Origin: Rugamonas apoptosis
GTDB taxonomy: Bacteria > Pseudomonadota > Gammaproteobacteria > Burkholderiales > Burkholderiaceae_D
DNA: 64,000 nucleotides
Direction of reading: 5' to 3'
NCBI RefSeq assembly: GCF_014042355.1
Contig: NZ_JACEZU010000014.1
Location: 140,243-204,242, forward strand
Shown here: positions 17,675 to 26,743 of the stretch, piece after piece
Layout: each line of letters starts with the position of its first letter
Numbering within the stretch: position 1 is the first letter of the stretch
Program-made: the position numbers and the translations under genes
The notes under the pieces: model-generated
Told to the model about the DNA's origin: nothing
Databases searched by the model: none
The model's input: only the letters and a program-made list of their open reading frames with translations

Positions 17675-20269
17675 ATGAATACTCAATTCCGCAAGAACCT
17701 GCCGGGCACCAAGCTTGATTACTTCGACGCGCGCGCCGCTGTCGATGCGATCCAGCCTGGCGCCTACGACAAGCTGCCGTACACCTCGCGGGTACTGGCC
17801 GAAAACCTGGTGCGCCGCTGTGATCCGGCCACGCTCAATGCCTCGCTGTCGCAACTGATCGAGCGCAAGCGCGAGCTGGACTTCCCCTGGTTCCCGGCGC
17901 GCGTGGTGTGCCACGACATCCTGGGCCAGACCGCGCTGGTCGACCTGGCTGGCCTGCGCGACGCTATCGCCCTGCAAGGCGGCGATCCTGCCAAGGTCAA
18001 CCCGGTGGTGCCGACCCAGCTGGTGGTGGACCACTCGCTGGCCGTTGAATGCGGCGGTTTCGATCCCGACGCGTTCAACAAAAACCGCGCCATCGAAGAC
18101 CGTCGTAACGAAGACCGCTTCGACTTCATCAACTGGACCAAGAAGGCGTTCAAGAACGTCGACGTGATCCCGCCTGGTAACGGCATCCTGCACCAGATCA
18201 ACCTGGAACGCATGTCGCCCGTGGTGCAGGTGAGCGACGGCGTCGCCTATCCGGACACGCTGGTCGGCACTGACTCGCACACCCCGATGGTGGACGCGCT
18301 GGGCGTGATCGCCGTCGGCGTGGGCGGCCTGGAAGCGGAAAGCGTGATGCTGGGCCGCGCCTCGTGGATGCGCCTGCCCGACATCATCGGCGTGGAGCTG
18401 AGCGGCAAGCCGCAACCGGGCATCACCGCCACCGACACGGTGCTGGCGCTGACCGAATTCCTGCGCAAGGAAAAAGTGGTGTCGTCCTACCTGGAATTCT
18501 ACGGCGAAGGCGCGACCGCGCTGACGCTGGGCGACCGCGCCACCATCGCCAACATGGCGCCGGAATTCGGCGCCACGGCGGCCATGTTCTACATCGACGA
18601 ACAGACCATCAAGTACCTCAAGCTGACCGGCCGCGACGATGAACTGGTCAAGCTGGTGGAGCAGTATGCGAAGCAGACCGGCCTGTGGGGCGACACCCTG
18701 AAGGCGGCCGAATACGAGCGCGTGCTCAAGTTCGACCTGTCGACCGTGGTGCGCAACATCGCCGGCCCGTCCAATCCGCACAAGCGCGTGCCGACCTCCG
18801 AGCTGGCCGCGCGCGGCATCAGCGGCAAGGTGGAGAACGAGCCTGGCCTGATGCCCGACGGCGCCGTCATCATCGCCGCCATCACCAGCTGCACCAACAC
18901 CAATAACCCGCGCAACATGATCGCCGCCGGCCTGCTGGCCCGCAACGCCAACGCGCGCGGCCTGACCCGCAAGCCATGGGTGAAAAGCTCGCTGGCGCCC
19001 GGCTCCAAGGCGGTGACGCTGTACCTGGAAGAAGCGCACCTGATGGACGAGCTGGAAAAGCTGGGCTTCGGTGTGGTCGCTTACGCCTGCACCACCTGCA
19101 ACGGCATGTCCGGCGCGCTGGACCCGGTGATCCAGAAGGAAGTGGTGGAGCGCGACCTGTACGCCACCGCCGTCCTGTCGGGCAACCGCAACTTCGACGG
19201 CCGCATCCACCCGTACGCCAAGCAAGCGTTCCTGGCCTCGCCGCCGTTGGTGGTCGCTTACGCCATCGCCGGCACCATCCGCTTCGACATCGAGAAGGAT
19301 GTGCTGGGCCATGACGCCGACGGCAAGCCCGTCACGCTCAAGGACATCTGGCCATCGGACGAGGAGATCGACGCGCTGGTCGAGTCCAGCGTCAAGCCGG
19401 CCCTGTTCAACAAGGTGTACATCCCCATGTTCGCCAAGCAGGCCGACGACGGCATCAAGGTCAGCGCACTGTACGACTGGCGTCCGCAGACCACCTACAT
19501 CCGCCGTCCGCCGTACTGGGAAGGCGCGCTGGCAGGCGAGCGTACGTTGAAGGGCATGCTTCCGCTGGCGGTGTTGGGCGATAACATCACCACCGACCAC
19601 CTGTCGCCGTCGAACGCCATCATGCTCGACAGCGCGGCCGGCGAATACCTGGCGAAAATGGGCTTGCCGGAGGAGGATTTCAACTCCTACGCCACCCACC
19701 GTGGCGACCACCTGACGGCGCAGCGCGCCACCTTCGCCAACCCGACGCTGAAGAACGAAATGGTGCTGGAAGACGGCAAGGTCAAAGCCGGCTCGCTGGC
19801 CCGCATCGAACCGGAAGGCAAAGTGACGCGCATGTGGGAAGCCATTGAAACCTACATGGAACGCAAGCAGCCGCTGATCGTGATCGCCGGCGCCGACTAC
19901 GGCCAGGGTTCCTCGCGTGACTGGGCCGCCAAGGGTGTGCGCCTGGCAGGCGTGGAAGCGATCGTGGCCGAAGGCTTCGAGCGTATCCACCGCACCAACC
20001 TGGTGGGCATGGGCGTGCTGCCGCTGGAATTCCAGCCCGGCGTGAACCGCAACACGCTCCACATCGACGGCACCGAAAGCTACGACGTGATCGGCGAGCG
20101 CACCCCGCGCGCCACGCTGACGCTGGTGATCAACCGCCGCGACGGTTCCAAGGTCGAAGTACCCGTGATCTGCCGTCTCGATACGGCCGAGGAGGTGTCG
20201 ATCTACGAGGCGGGCGGCGTGCTGCAACGCTTCGCGCAGGACTTCCTGGAATCGTCCAAGGCCGCGTAA
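17675..20269 (+). CDS. acnD: Fe/S-dependent 2-methylcitrate dehydratase AcnD
   Basis: An 864-residue aconitase-superfamily enzyme that dehydrates 2-methylcitrate in species that lack PrpD. The [4Fe-4S] ligands are Cys406 (TSCTNTNNP) and Cys472/Cys475 (ACTTCNGMSG). The swivel domain carries GADYGQGSSRDWAAKG, and EGFERIHRTNLVGMGVLPLEF is the typical aconitase end. Its position between prpC and prpF is the diagnostic AcnD arrangement: AcnD makes 2-methyl-trans-aconitate or an isomer that PrpF must isomerise. AcnA/B would be the main alternative, and context argues against it. A very long antisense open frame lies opposite and is a GC-skewed codon shadow. Confidence 0.95.
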   Translation: MNTQFRKNLPGTKLDYFDARAAVDAIQPGAYDKLPYTSRVLAENLVRRCDPATLNASLSQLIERKRELDFPWFPARVVCHDILGQTALVDLAGLRDAIALQGGDPAKVNPVVPTQLVVDHSLAVECGGFDPDAFNKNRAIEDRRNEDRFDFINWTKKAFKNVDVIPPGNGILHQINLERMSPVVQVSDGVAYPDTLVGTDSHTPMVDALGVIAVGVGGLEAESVMLGRASWMRLPDIIGVELSGKPQPGITATDTVLALTEFLRKEKVVSSYLEFYGEGATALTLGDRATIANMAPEFGATAAMFYIDEQTIKYLKLTGRDDELVKLVEQYAKQTGLWGDTLKAAEYERVLKFDLSTVVRNIAGPSNPHKRVPTSELAARGISGKVENEPGLMPDGAVIIAAITSCTNTNNPRNMIAAGLLARNANARGLTRKPWVKSSLAPGSKAVTLYLEEAHLMDELEKLGFGVVAYACTTCNGMSGALDPVIQKEVVERDLYATAVLSGNRNFDGRIHPYAKQAFLASPPLVVAYAIAGTIRFDIEKDVLGHDADGKPVTLKDIWPSDEEIDALVESSVKPALFNKVYIPMFAKQADDGIKVSALYDWRPQTTYIRRPPYWEGALAGERTLKGMLPLAVLGDNITTDHLSPSNAIMLDSAAGEYLAKMGLPEEDFNSYATHRGDHLTAQRATFANPTLKNEMVLEDGKVKAGSLARIEPEGKVTRMWEAIETYMERKQPLIVIAGADYGQGSSRDWAAKGVRLAGVEAIVAEGFERIHRTNLVGMGVLPLEFQPGVNRNTLHIDGTESYDVIGERTPRATLTLVINRRDGSKVEVPVICRLDTAEEVSIYEAGGVLQRFAQDFLESSKAA

Positions 20270-20299
20270 TGCGCGACCAGGGCTGATCGTTCGGCACGG

Positions 20300-20333
20300 C
20301 AGGCGGTACGGCGACGTACCGCCTGTCTTTTTT
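20300..20333 (+). terminator. Intrinsic terminator between acnD and prpF
   Basis: A perfect 11-bp stem (CAGGCGGTACG / CGTACCGCCTG) closed by a GCGA loop of GNRA type, then TCTTTTTT. It ends only 14 bases before the prpF start, so it separates prpF from acnD within the pathway. Confidence 0.9.
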
Positions 20334-20347
20334 AGGAATACATCATC

Positions 20348-21538
20348 ATGACCCACGTACCACAGATCAAAGTCCCCGCCACCTACATCCGTGGCGGCAC
20401 CAGCAAGGGCGTGTTCTTCCGCCTGCAAGACCTGCCCGCCGCGGCGCAAGTGCCGGGCGCCGCGCGCGACGCGCTGCTGCTGCGCGTGATCGGCAGCCCC
20501 GACCCCTACGGCAAGCAGATCGACGGCATGGGCGGCGCCACCTCCAGCACCAGCAAGACCGTGATCCTGGCCAAGAGCAGCAAGCCCGATCACGACGTCG
20601 ACTACCTGTTCGGCCAGGTTTCGATCGACAAGGCCTTCGTGGACTGGAGCGGCAACTGCGGCAACCTGTCGGCGGCGGTGGGCGCGTTCGCCATCAGCGG
20701 CGGCCTGGTGGACGCCAGCCGTATCCCGCAGGACGGCATGGCCACCGTGCGCGTGTGGCAGGCCAACATCGGCAAGACCATCATCGCCCACGTTCCCATC
20801 ACGGGCGGCGCGGTGCAGGAGACGGGCGACTTCGAGCTCGATGGCGTGACCTTCCCGGCGGCCGAAGTGCAGCTCGAATTCATGGACCCGGCGGCCGACG
20901 AGGAGGGCGGCGGCGGTTCCATGTTCCCGACCGGGAACCTGGTGGACGACCTGGAAGTACCCGGCGTGGGCACGCTCAAGGCCACCATGATCAACGCCGG
21001 CATCCCCACCATTTTCGTCAACGCGGAAGCGATCGGCTACACGGGTATGGAGCTGCAGGACGCCATCAACGGCGACGCCAAGGCGCTGGCCATGTTCGAA
21101 ACCATCCGCGCCCACGGCGCGCTGCGCATGGGCCTGATCCAGAACCTGGACGAAGCGGCCAAGCGCCAGCACACGCCCAAGGTGGCCTTCGTGGCCGCGC
21201 CCAAGGATTACGTGTCCTCCAGCGGCAAGCAGGTGGCGGCCGGTGACGTGGACCTGCTGGTGCGCGCCCTGTCGATGGGTAAGCTGCACCATGCCATGAT
21301 GGGCACGGCGGCTGTGGCGATCGGCACAGCGGCCGCCATTCCGGGCACGCTGGTGAACCTGGCGGCTGGCGGTGGCGCCCGCAACGCGGTGCGCTTCGGC
21401 CACCCGTCGGGCACCTTGCGCGTGGGCGCGGAAGCGAGCCAGGTGAACGGTGAGTGGAGCGTGACCAAGGCCATCATGAGCCGCAGCGCGCGGGTGCTGA
21501 TGGAAGGCTGGGTGCGGGTGCCGGGCGACAGCTTCTGA
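20348..21538 (+). CDS. prpF: 2-methylaconitate cis-trans isomerase
   Basis: A 396-residue protein of the DUF453/PrpF family with a diaminopimelate-epimerase-like fold, catalysing isomerisation of the AcnD product to 2-methyl-cis-aconitate. Family features include YIRGGTSKGVFF at the N-terminus, the DPYGKQIDGMGGATSSTSK loop, WSGNCGNLSAAVG and GHPSGTLRVGAE. The family uses a lysine and a cysteine near these loops. It closes the AcnD/PrpF variant pathway. The gene follows acnD by 78 bases, but a strong terminator lies between them, so expression may depend on readthrough or a promoter in that gap. Its own terminator follows. Confidence 0.96.
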   Translation: MTHVPQIKVPATYIRGGTSKGVFFRLQDLPAAAQVPGAARDALLLRVIGSPDPYGKQIDGMGGATSSTSKTVILAKSSKPDHDVDYLFGQVSIDKAFVDWSGNCGNLSAAVGAFAISGGLVDASRIPQDGMATVRVWQANIGKTIIAHVPITGGAVQETGDFELDGVTFPAAEVQLEFMDPAADEEGGGGSMFPTGNLVDDLEVPGVGTLKATMINAGIPTIFVNAEAIGYTGMELQDAINGDAKALAMFETIRAHGALRMGLIQNLDEAAKRQHTPKVAFVAAPKDYVSSSGKQVAAGDVDLLVRALSMGKLHHAMMGTAAVAIGTAAAIPGTLVNLAAGGGARNAVRFGHPSGTLRVGAEASQVNGEWSVTKAIMSRSARVLMEGWVRVPGDSF

Positions 21539-21571
21539 CGTCCATTTTTACGTTTGCCGCACCGCACCATG

Positions 21572-21597
21572 GCGCCGCTTTTGCGGCGCTTTTTTTT
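21572..21597 (+). terminator. Intrinsic terminator of prpF
   Basis: GCGCCGC, TTTT loop, GCGGCGC, then eight T; 33 bases after the prpF stop. Confidence 0.88.
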
Positions 21598-21741
21598 CGT
21601 CCGTCGCCATCGTCGCCGGCGCTGTTCTTTTTGCGTGTCATTTTGCTCATTTGGCCGTCAGGCGTAAGCGAACGGTAAGGGAGCGGGTCTAATCTGGACT
21701 CAGCCTGAATAAAAGGCATGACAATAATGAAGGAGACTGCG

Positions 21742-22050
21742 ATGCACGACGATTTAGTACAAAAGATAAAAGCGGACCCCAGCTACCACAAGCTGGTATC
21801 GGCCCGTTCCCGCTATGGCTGGACGCTGACCTGGATGATGATGGCCGTGTACTACGGCTTCATCCTGTTGATCGCCTTCGACAAGGAGTTGCTGGCCACC
21901 CGCATCGGTAATGGTGTGATGACCTGGGGTATGCCCATGGGTCTGTTCGTGATCGTGTTCACGGTCCTGATCACCGGTATCTACGTGCGCCGCGCCAACG
22001 GCGAGTTCGACGAACATACGGCGGCTATCCGCGCACGGGTACAACCATGA
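21742..22050 (+). CDS. DUF485 membrane protein (YjcH-like)
   Basis: A 102-residue protein with two transmembrane helices (about residues 27-47 and 60-82). The motif FHKLVxxRxRY appears here as YHKLVSARSRYGW, and the IYVRRANGEFDEHTAAI end is typical for DUF485, the YjcH family always found before actP. Its ATG at 21742 sits behind AAGGAGA; an in-frame ATG at 21718 lacks such a site. Its stop overlaps the actP start in ATGATG. It probably assembles with or supports the solute:cation symporter; the molecular role is not established. Confidence 0.93.
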   Translation: MHDDLVQKIKADPSYHKLVSARSRYGWTLTWMMMAVYYGFILLIAFDKELLATRIGNGVMTWGMPMGLFVIVFTVLITGIYVRRANGEFDEHTAAIRARVQP

Positions 22051-23711
22051 TGAACCTGAAACGCATGCTGGCCGCGCTGGCCATGCTGGGCGTGGCCGGG
22101 GCCGCGCTGGCCGCCGGCGCCGACCTGGGCCAGGCTGAGAAGCAGCCTACCAACTGGACCGCCATTTTGATGTTCGGCGCGTTCGTCATCTTCACGCTGT
22201 TCATCACCAAGTGGGCGGCCGCCAAGACCAAGTCGGCGGCCGATTTCTACACGGCCGGCGGCGGCATCACCGGCTTCCAGAACGGCCTGGCCATCGCGGG
22301 CGACTACATGTCGGCCGCTTCCTTCCTCGGCATTTCCGCCGCCGTGTTCCTGAACGGTTACGATGGCCTGATCTACGCCATCGGCTTCCTGGTCGGCTGG
22401 CCCGTCATCACCTTCCTGATGGCCGAGCGCCTGCGTAACCTGGGCCGCTTCACCTTCGCCGACGTGGCGGCTTACCGCTTCCAGCAAAAGCCGATCCGCA
22501 TCTTCTCCGCCTCCGGCACGCTGGTGGTGGTGGCGTTCTACCTGATCGCGCAGATGGTGGGCGCGGGCCAGCTGATCAAACTGCTGTTCGGCCTGGAATA
22601 CTGGATCGCCGTGGTATTGGTCGGTACGCTGATGATGGTCTATGTGCTGTTCGGCGGTATGACGGCCACCACCTGGGTGCAGATCATCAAGGCCGTGATG
22701 CTGCTGGCCGGTGCTTCCTTCATGGCTTTCGTGGTGCTGGGGCAGTTCAATTTCAGCCCCGAGGCGCTGTTCGCCAAGGCCGTTGAAGTGCACAGCAAAA
22801 AGGACGCCATCATGGGCCCGGGCACCTTCATCAAGGACCCTGTGTCGGCCATCTCGTTCGGTATGGCGCTGATGTTCGGTACCGCCGGCCTGCCGCACAT
22901 CCTGATGCGCTTCTTCACCGTGCCTAGCGCGAAGGAAGCACGCAAGTCCGTGTTCTGGGCCACCACCTGGATCGCTTACTTCTACATCCTGACCTTCATC
23001 ATCGGCTTTGGCGCCATCGTGCTGGTGTCGACCAATCCCGAGTTCAAGGATGCCGCCGGCAAACTGCTGGGCGGGAACAACATGGCCGCTATCCACCTGG
23101 CCAAGGCAGTTGGCGGTAACGTGTTCCTCGGCTTTATCTCGGCCGTGGCCTTCGCCACCATCCTGGCCGTGGTGGCCGGTCTGACCCTGTCGGGTGCTTC
23201 GGCCGTGTCGCACGACCTGTACGCCACCGTGATCAAGAAGGGCCAGGTCACCAGCTGGGAAGAACTGCGCGTCTCGCGTGCCACCACCATCGTGCTGGGC
23301 ATTGTCGCCGTCGCGCTGGGCATCCTGTTCGAGAAGCAGAACATCGCCTTCATGGTGTCGCTGGCCTTCGCCATCGCCGCTTCGGCCAACTTCCCGGTGC
23401 TGTTCATGTCCGTGCTGTGGAAGGATTGCACCACCCGCGGCGCCACCATCGGCGGCTTCATGGGCCTGATCACGGCCGTCGTGCTGACGGTGCTGTCGAA
23501 ATCGGTGTGGGTCGATGTGCTGGGTAACAAGGACGCCTGGTTCCCTTACGCCTCGCCCGCCATCTTCTCGATGACGGCCGGCTTCGTGGGCATCTGGCTG
23601 TTCTCCATCCTCGACAAGAGCCCACGCGCCCGCATCGACCGCGCCGGCTACGAAGCGCAGGAAATGCGTTCCGAGACGGGTATCGGCGCCGCCGCCGCCT
23701 CCGCGCACTAA
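22047..23711 (+). CDS. actP: Acetate/cation symporter ActP
   Basis: A 554-residue sodium:solute symporter (SSS family). An N-terminal signal-like helix (LAALAMLGVAGAALA) precedes about 13 transmembrane segments. The core motif FYTAGGGITGFQNGLAIAGDYMSAASFLG is typical of ActP/acetate permeases, and FTFADVAAYRFQQ, GTAGLPHILMRFFTV and SLAFAIAASANFPVL match the same group. It imports acetate and other short-chain acids with a cation. The DUF485 gene is translationally coupled upstream. It lies next to the propionate (prp) genes, so short-chain fatty acid uptake and use are side by side, although each has its own transcription boundaries. A large hairpin follows the stop. Confidence 0.95.
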   Translation: MMNLKRMLAALAMLGVAGAALAAGADLGQAEKQPTNWTAILMFGAFVIFTLFITKWAAAKTKSAADFYTAGGGITGFQNGLAIAGDYMSAASFLGISAAVFLNGYDGLIYAIGFLVGWPVITFLMAERLRNLGRFTFADVAAYRFQQKPIRIFSASGTLVVVAFYLIAQMVGAGQLIKLLFGLEYWIAVVLVGTLMMVYVLFGGMTATTWVQIIKAVMLLAGASFMAFVVLGQFNFSPEALFAKAVEVHSKKDAIMGPGTFIKDPVSAISFGMALMFGTAGLPHILMRFFTVPSAKEARKSVFWATTWIAYFYILTFIIGFGAIVLVSTNPEFKDAAGKLLGGNNMAAIHLAKAVGGNVFLGFISAVAFATILAVVAGLTLSGASAVSHDLYATVIKKGQVTSWEELRVSRATTIVLGIVAVALGILFEKQNIAFMVSLAFAIAASANFPVLFMSVLWKDCTTRGATIGGFMGLITAVVLTVLSKSVWVDVLGNKDAWFPYASPAIFSMTAGFVGIWLFSILDKSPRARIDRAGYEAQEMRSETGIGAAAASAH

Positions 23712-23726
23712 GCAGCCGCTCCAAAA

Positions 23727-23803
23727 AAAGGACGGAAAATCCGGGACGGACCCCAATTTTCGCATCGCGAAAATTGGGGTCCGTCCCGGATTTTCCGTCC
23801 TTT
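23727..23803. repeat. Perfect 37-bp inverted repeat between actP and the oxidoreductase
   Basis: Arms 23727-23763 and 23767-23803 are exact reverse complements with a 3-base loop (ATC). The arms contain GGGACGGACCCCAATTTT. A-runs and T-runs flank it, so it could terminate both actP (plus) and the convergent gene (minus). The size far exceeds an ordinary terminator and resembles a palindromic repeat element. No second copy is visible in this window. Confidence 0.9.
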
Positions 23804-23824
23804 GTTTTTCTTGGGGGCAGCCGC

Positions 23825-24844
23825 TTACAGCAGGTCGACGGCCTGCCTGTCCCGCATTGAGCGCGCCATGGCCAGCCCGACGCGGGTCGCCTCGGTGGCG
23901 TCGTGCAGCTTGAGCGACAGCTTGCCCTGGCCCAGCGCCGCAGCCACGAATTCCTGGGCTTCCAGCAGGAAGGCGTCGCTGAAGCGGCTGTAGAAGTCCG
24001 GCGTGCATTCGTGGCTGATGCCGTTGTGGTCGGCCATTTCCACCCGGTTCAGCTGCGCGCCGCCGCCGATGGTGAGGCGGCCCTTGGTGCCGAATACCTC
24101 GGTCAGCGTTTCGTGGCCGTGCGCCATGGTACGCGAGGCCATGAAGCTGGCCATGCTGCCGTCGGCGAATTCCAGCGTGGCCAGGCCGTTGTCGACGTCA
24201 CCGAATTCGCGCAGGCCGTGGTGGATCACTGTGGTGCCGGTGGCCGTCACGCGCGCCGGTGCGGGTGAGTCCAGCAGCCAGCGCGCCAGGTCGATGTCAT
24301 GCACGCTGCAATCGAGGAAGATGCCGCCGCTGCTGGCGGCGAAACGCACGAAGAAGCCGCCCGGATCGTTCAGGTCCATGGTCTGCGAGCGTACCAGGTA
24401 GGGTTTGCCGATCATGCCGGCGCGGATCTTGTAGGCGGCATCGCGGTAGCTGGCGTCGAAGCGGCGCACGAAACCTATCATCACCTGCAGGTGCGGGTGG
24501 CGGGCCGCCTCGGCCTCCACCTTGAGGCAGTCCTCCAGGTCCAGCGACAGCGGCTTTTCGCAGAACACGTGCTTGCCCGCCTGGAGCGCGGCGATGATCT
24601 GCTGCGCGTGCAGGGAGGTGGGCGTGACGAGGAACACGGCGTCCAGGCCGGGATGGGCCAGCAGTGCCGCGTACTCGGCATAGCAGTGGGCCACGCCCAG
24701 TGTCTTGCGGGCCCATTCCAGTTCCTGTTCGACGGGGCTGCAGGCGGCCACCAGCTGCGCATTGGGCACCCGGTGGGCCAGGTTCTCGGCGTGACGCTGG
24801 CCCAGCCGGCCCAGTCCGGCGATGCCTATCCTGAGTTTTTCCAT
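23825..24844 (-). CDS. Gfo/Idh/MocA oxidoreductase, inositol-related
   Basis: A 339-residue NAD(P)-dependent sugar/polyol dehydrogenase. The Rossmann motif GIAGLGRLGQRHAEN is at the N-terminus, EKPLSLDLEDC contains the conserved EKP lysine, and DCSVHDIDLARWL is the catalytic DxxxHDxDxARWL-type motif with the active-site His. The ATG at 24842-24844 is correct: the GTG six bases upstream lies inside the AGGAGGTGG ribosome-binding site. It follows an iolG-like gene by 9 bases on the same strand and an RpiR-type regulator gene, so it belongs to the inositol island. It may be a scyllo-inositol or other inositol stereoisomer dehydrogenase; that is inference. Confidence 0.88.
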   Translation of the reverse strand: MEKLRIGIAGLGRLGQRHAENLAHRVPNAQLVAACSPVEQELEWARKTLGVAHCYAEYAALLAHPGLDAVFLVTPTSLHAQQIIAALQAGKHVFCEKPLSLDLEDCLKVEAEAARHPHLQVMIGFVRRFDASYRDAAYKIRAGMIGKPYLVRSQTMDLNDPGGFFVRFAASSGGIFLDCSVHDIDLARWLLDSPAPARVTATGTTVIHHGLREFGDVDNGLATLEFADGSMASFMASRTMAHGHETLTEVFGTKGRLTIGGGAQLNRVEMADHNGISHECTPDFYSRFSDAFLLEAQEFVAAALGQGKLSLKLHDATEATRVGLAMARSMRDRQAVDLL

Positions 24845-24853
24845 GACCACCTC

Positions 24854-25840
24854 CTAGAGGTTGACGACGCACTTTTCGCGCCAGGAGGTGGTGGCCGCTT
24901 CGGCCAGTTCCAGCGCTTTCAGGCCATCGTCGACGGTGGTGCGCAGTGGCGTGCCGTTGATCATGGCGTCGAAGAAGTGGGCGATTTCGTCGGCATAGGC
25001 GGCGCGGTAGCGCTCCAGGAAGAAGTGCTCCGGCTTGTCCTGGCTGACGTTGAGGGCCGTGTATGCCGTCACTTCCGTCGGCTTGTGGTTGCCCGCCTGG
25101 AGCATGCCGGCGCTGCCCAGGATCTCGAAGCGCTGATCGTAGCCGTAGGCGGCGCGCCGGCTGGCGTTGATCTGGCACAGCCGTCCGCCGCGGGTGCGGA
25201 TGGTGACGACGGCGCTGTCCAGATCGCCCGCTTCGCCGATGGCCGGATCGGTCAGGCAGCTGCCGGTGGCGTACACGCTGGCCGCTTCGTCGTCCAGTAT
25301 CCAGCGGCAGATGTCGAAGTCGTGGATCAGCATGTCCTTGAAGATGCCGCCCGAAACCTTGATGTAGCTGACGGGGGGAGCGCCCGGATCGCGGCTGGTC
25401 ACGTTCAGCACCTCGGGCACGCCGATCTCGCCCGCCTGCAGGCGCGCCTTGACGGCGGCGAAGGTGGGATCGTAGCGGCGCTGGAAGCCGATCATGCACA
25501 GCACGCCGGCCTGGCGGACGGCGTCGGCCGCCGCGCGCGCCCGCGCCAGCGTCAGGTCGACCGGCTTTTCGCAGAAGATGGCCTTGCCGGCCGCCGCCGC
25601 GCGCACGATCAGGTCGGCGTGCGTGTCCGTGCTGGAGGCGATCAGCACCGCCCCAATGGCGGGATCGGCCAGCGCCGCCTCCACGCTGGTGACGCTGGCG
25701 CCATGCTGCTGCGCCAGGGCCTGGGCCGAATCGGCGTGCACGTCCACCACATACTTCAAGCGCACGCCGGACTGGCGCGCCAGGTTTGCTGCGTGAATCT
25801 TGCCGATGCGACCGGCGCCGAACAGTGCTGCCTCAATCAT
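24854..25840 (-). CDS. iolG: Inositol 2-dehydrogenase
   Basis: A 328-residue Gfo/Idh/MocA family enzyme, most likely the first step of inositol breakdown (myo-inositol to 2-keto-myo-inositol with NAD+). Features: N-terminal FGAGRIGKIHAANL, CEKPVDLTLARA with the EKP lysine, GFQRRYDPTFAAVK, and KDMLIHDFDICRWIL with the catalytic Asp/His pattern typical of IolG. The second of two adjacent ATG codons (25838-25840) is best spaced from GGAGG; the first (25841-25843) is possible. The start overlaps the end of the RpiR regulator gene. The dedicated downstream enzymes are on the opposite strand to the right. Assignment relative to the neighbouring paralogue is by motif likeness. Confidence 0.88.
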   Translation of the reverse strand: MIEAALFGAGRIGKIHAANLARQSGVRLKYVVDVHADSAQALAQQHGASVTSVEAALADPAIGAVLIASSTDTHADLIVRAAAAGKAIFCEKPVDLTLARARAAADAVRQAGVLCMIGFQRRYDPTFAAVKARLQAGEIGVPEVLNVTSRDPGAPPVSYIKVSGGIFKDMLIHDFDICRWILDDEAASVYATGSCLTDPAIGEAGDLDSAVVTIRTRGGRLCQINASRRAAYGYDQRFEILGSAGMLQAGNHKPTEVTAYTALNVSQDKPEHFFLERYRAAYADEIAHFFDAMINGTPLRTTVDDGLKALELAEAATTSWREKCVVNL

Positions 25841-26699
25841 CATATCCTCCAGGGTCTTGGGTTTCTTCTATGTCCAACTCGAGTTTGTAGGCCAGTGCGA
25901 TGAACAGCGCCTGGCACAGGCACAGGGTGCTGGTGAGCGAGCGGAACGCGAACGCGCTGCCTTCGGTCACGGTGAGCAGGGCGTCGGCCACGCGCGCCAG
26001 CGGCGCCAGCTTGCTGTCGGTGATCACCAGCAGCTTGGCGCGCTGGTGATGGGCCACGCGGGCGCAATACTGGGTTTCCTGTCCGTAGGGCGCGAAGCTG
26101 ATGGCGATCACCACGTCGCGTTCGCGCACGCTGCGGATCTGCTGGCGGTACATGCCGCCCAGGCCATTGACCAGGTGCACGCGCTTGTTGGTGTTCTGCA
26201 GCGCGTAGGCGATGTAGGACGCCACCGGAAAAGCGCGCCGCACTCCCACCACGTAAATGTTGTCGGCCTTCTGCAGCAAGGTCACGGCGGCCTCCAGCTG
26301 GGCGTCGTCCAGGCCTTCGGACAGTTCGCCCAGGCCGGTGCGGCTGGCGTCGATGAATTCGCGGGTCAGCTGGCCGATATCGAGCTGGTCGTCGCGCGAG
26401 GCGATCAGCTTGCGGATGCGCTGCTGGTAATTGGGCGCCGCGTTGGCCTGCTCCGTGTAGGATTGGCGAAACACGTCCTGCATCTCGCTAAATCCGGTAA
26501 AACCGAAGCGCTGGGCAAAGCGCACGATAGCCGAGGGCTGCACGTCGCAGGCTGCGGCGATGTCGCTGATTTTCTCCAGCATCAGGCTGGCCTTGTGCTG
26601 CTCTATGTATTTGGCGATCACTTTCAACTGGCGCGACAGCGACTCATATTCGTCCGCTATCTGCTCCATCAGATTTTCCACCGAGGCTGGTTCGGCCAT
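25833..26699 (-). CDS. MurR/RpiR-family regulator, probable inositol regulator
   Basis: A 288-residue regulator with an N-terminal RpiR helix-turn-helix (about 1-78; AAACDVQPSAIVRFAQRFGFTGFSEMQ) and a C-terminal SIS sugar-phosphate-binding domain (about 130-270; VVGVRRAFPVASYIAYAL, ISFAPYGQET, VITDSKLAPLA). It is the first gene of the minus-strand unit and diverges from the inositol transport and catabolic genes. In other proteobacteria RpiR-type IolR repressors respond to a phosphorylated inositol intermediate. The 208-base spacer to the binding-protein gene contains two inverted repeats that could be its operators. The name iolR is avoided because the target was not tested. Confidence 0.88.
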   Translation of the reverse strand: MAEPASVENLMEQIADEYESLSRQLKVIAKYIEQHKASLMLEKISDIAAACDVQPSAIVRFAQRFGFTGFSEMQDVFRQSYTEQANAAPNYQQRIRKLIASRDDQLDIGQLTREFIDASRTGLGELSEGLDDAQLEAAVTLLQKADNIYVVGVRRAFPVASYIAYALQNTNKRVHLVNGLGGMYRQQIRSVRERDVVIAISFAPYGQETQYCARVAHHQRAKLLVITDSKLAPLARVADALLTVTEGSAFAFRSLTSTLCLCQALFIALAYKLELDIEETQDPGGYDD

Positions 26700-26743
26700 G
26701 TTGTGCTCCTTGTTCCGATGTGAGGAATTATAGAAGTCTTTCC

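Noticed and set aside
17597..21403. A 1268-codon open frame antisense to acnD and prpF
   Set aside because: Spans two real genes on the other strand and the spacer between them. High GC removes stop codons from the opposite frame. No recognisable domain.
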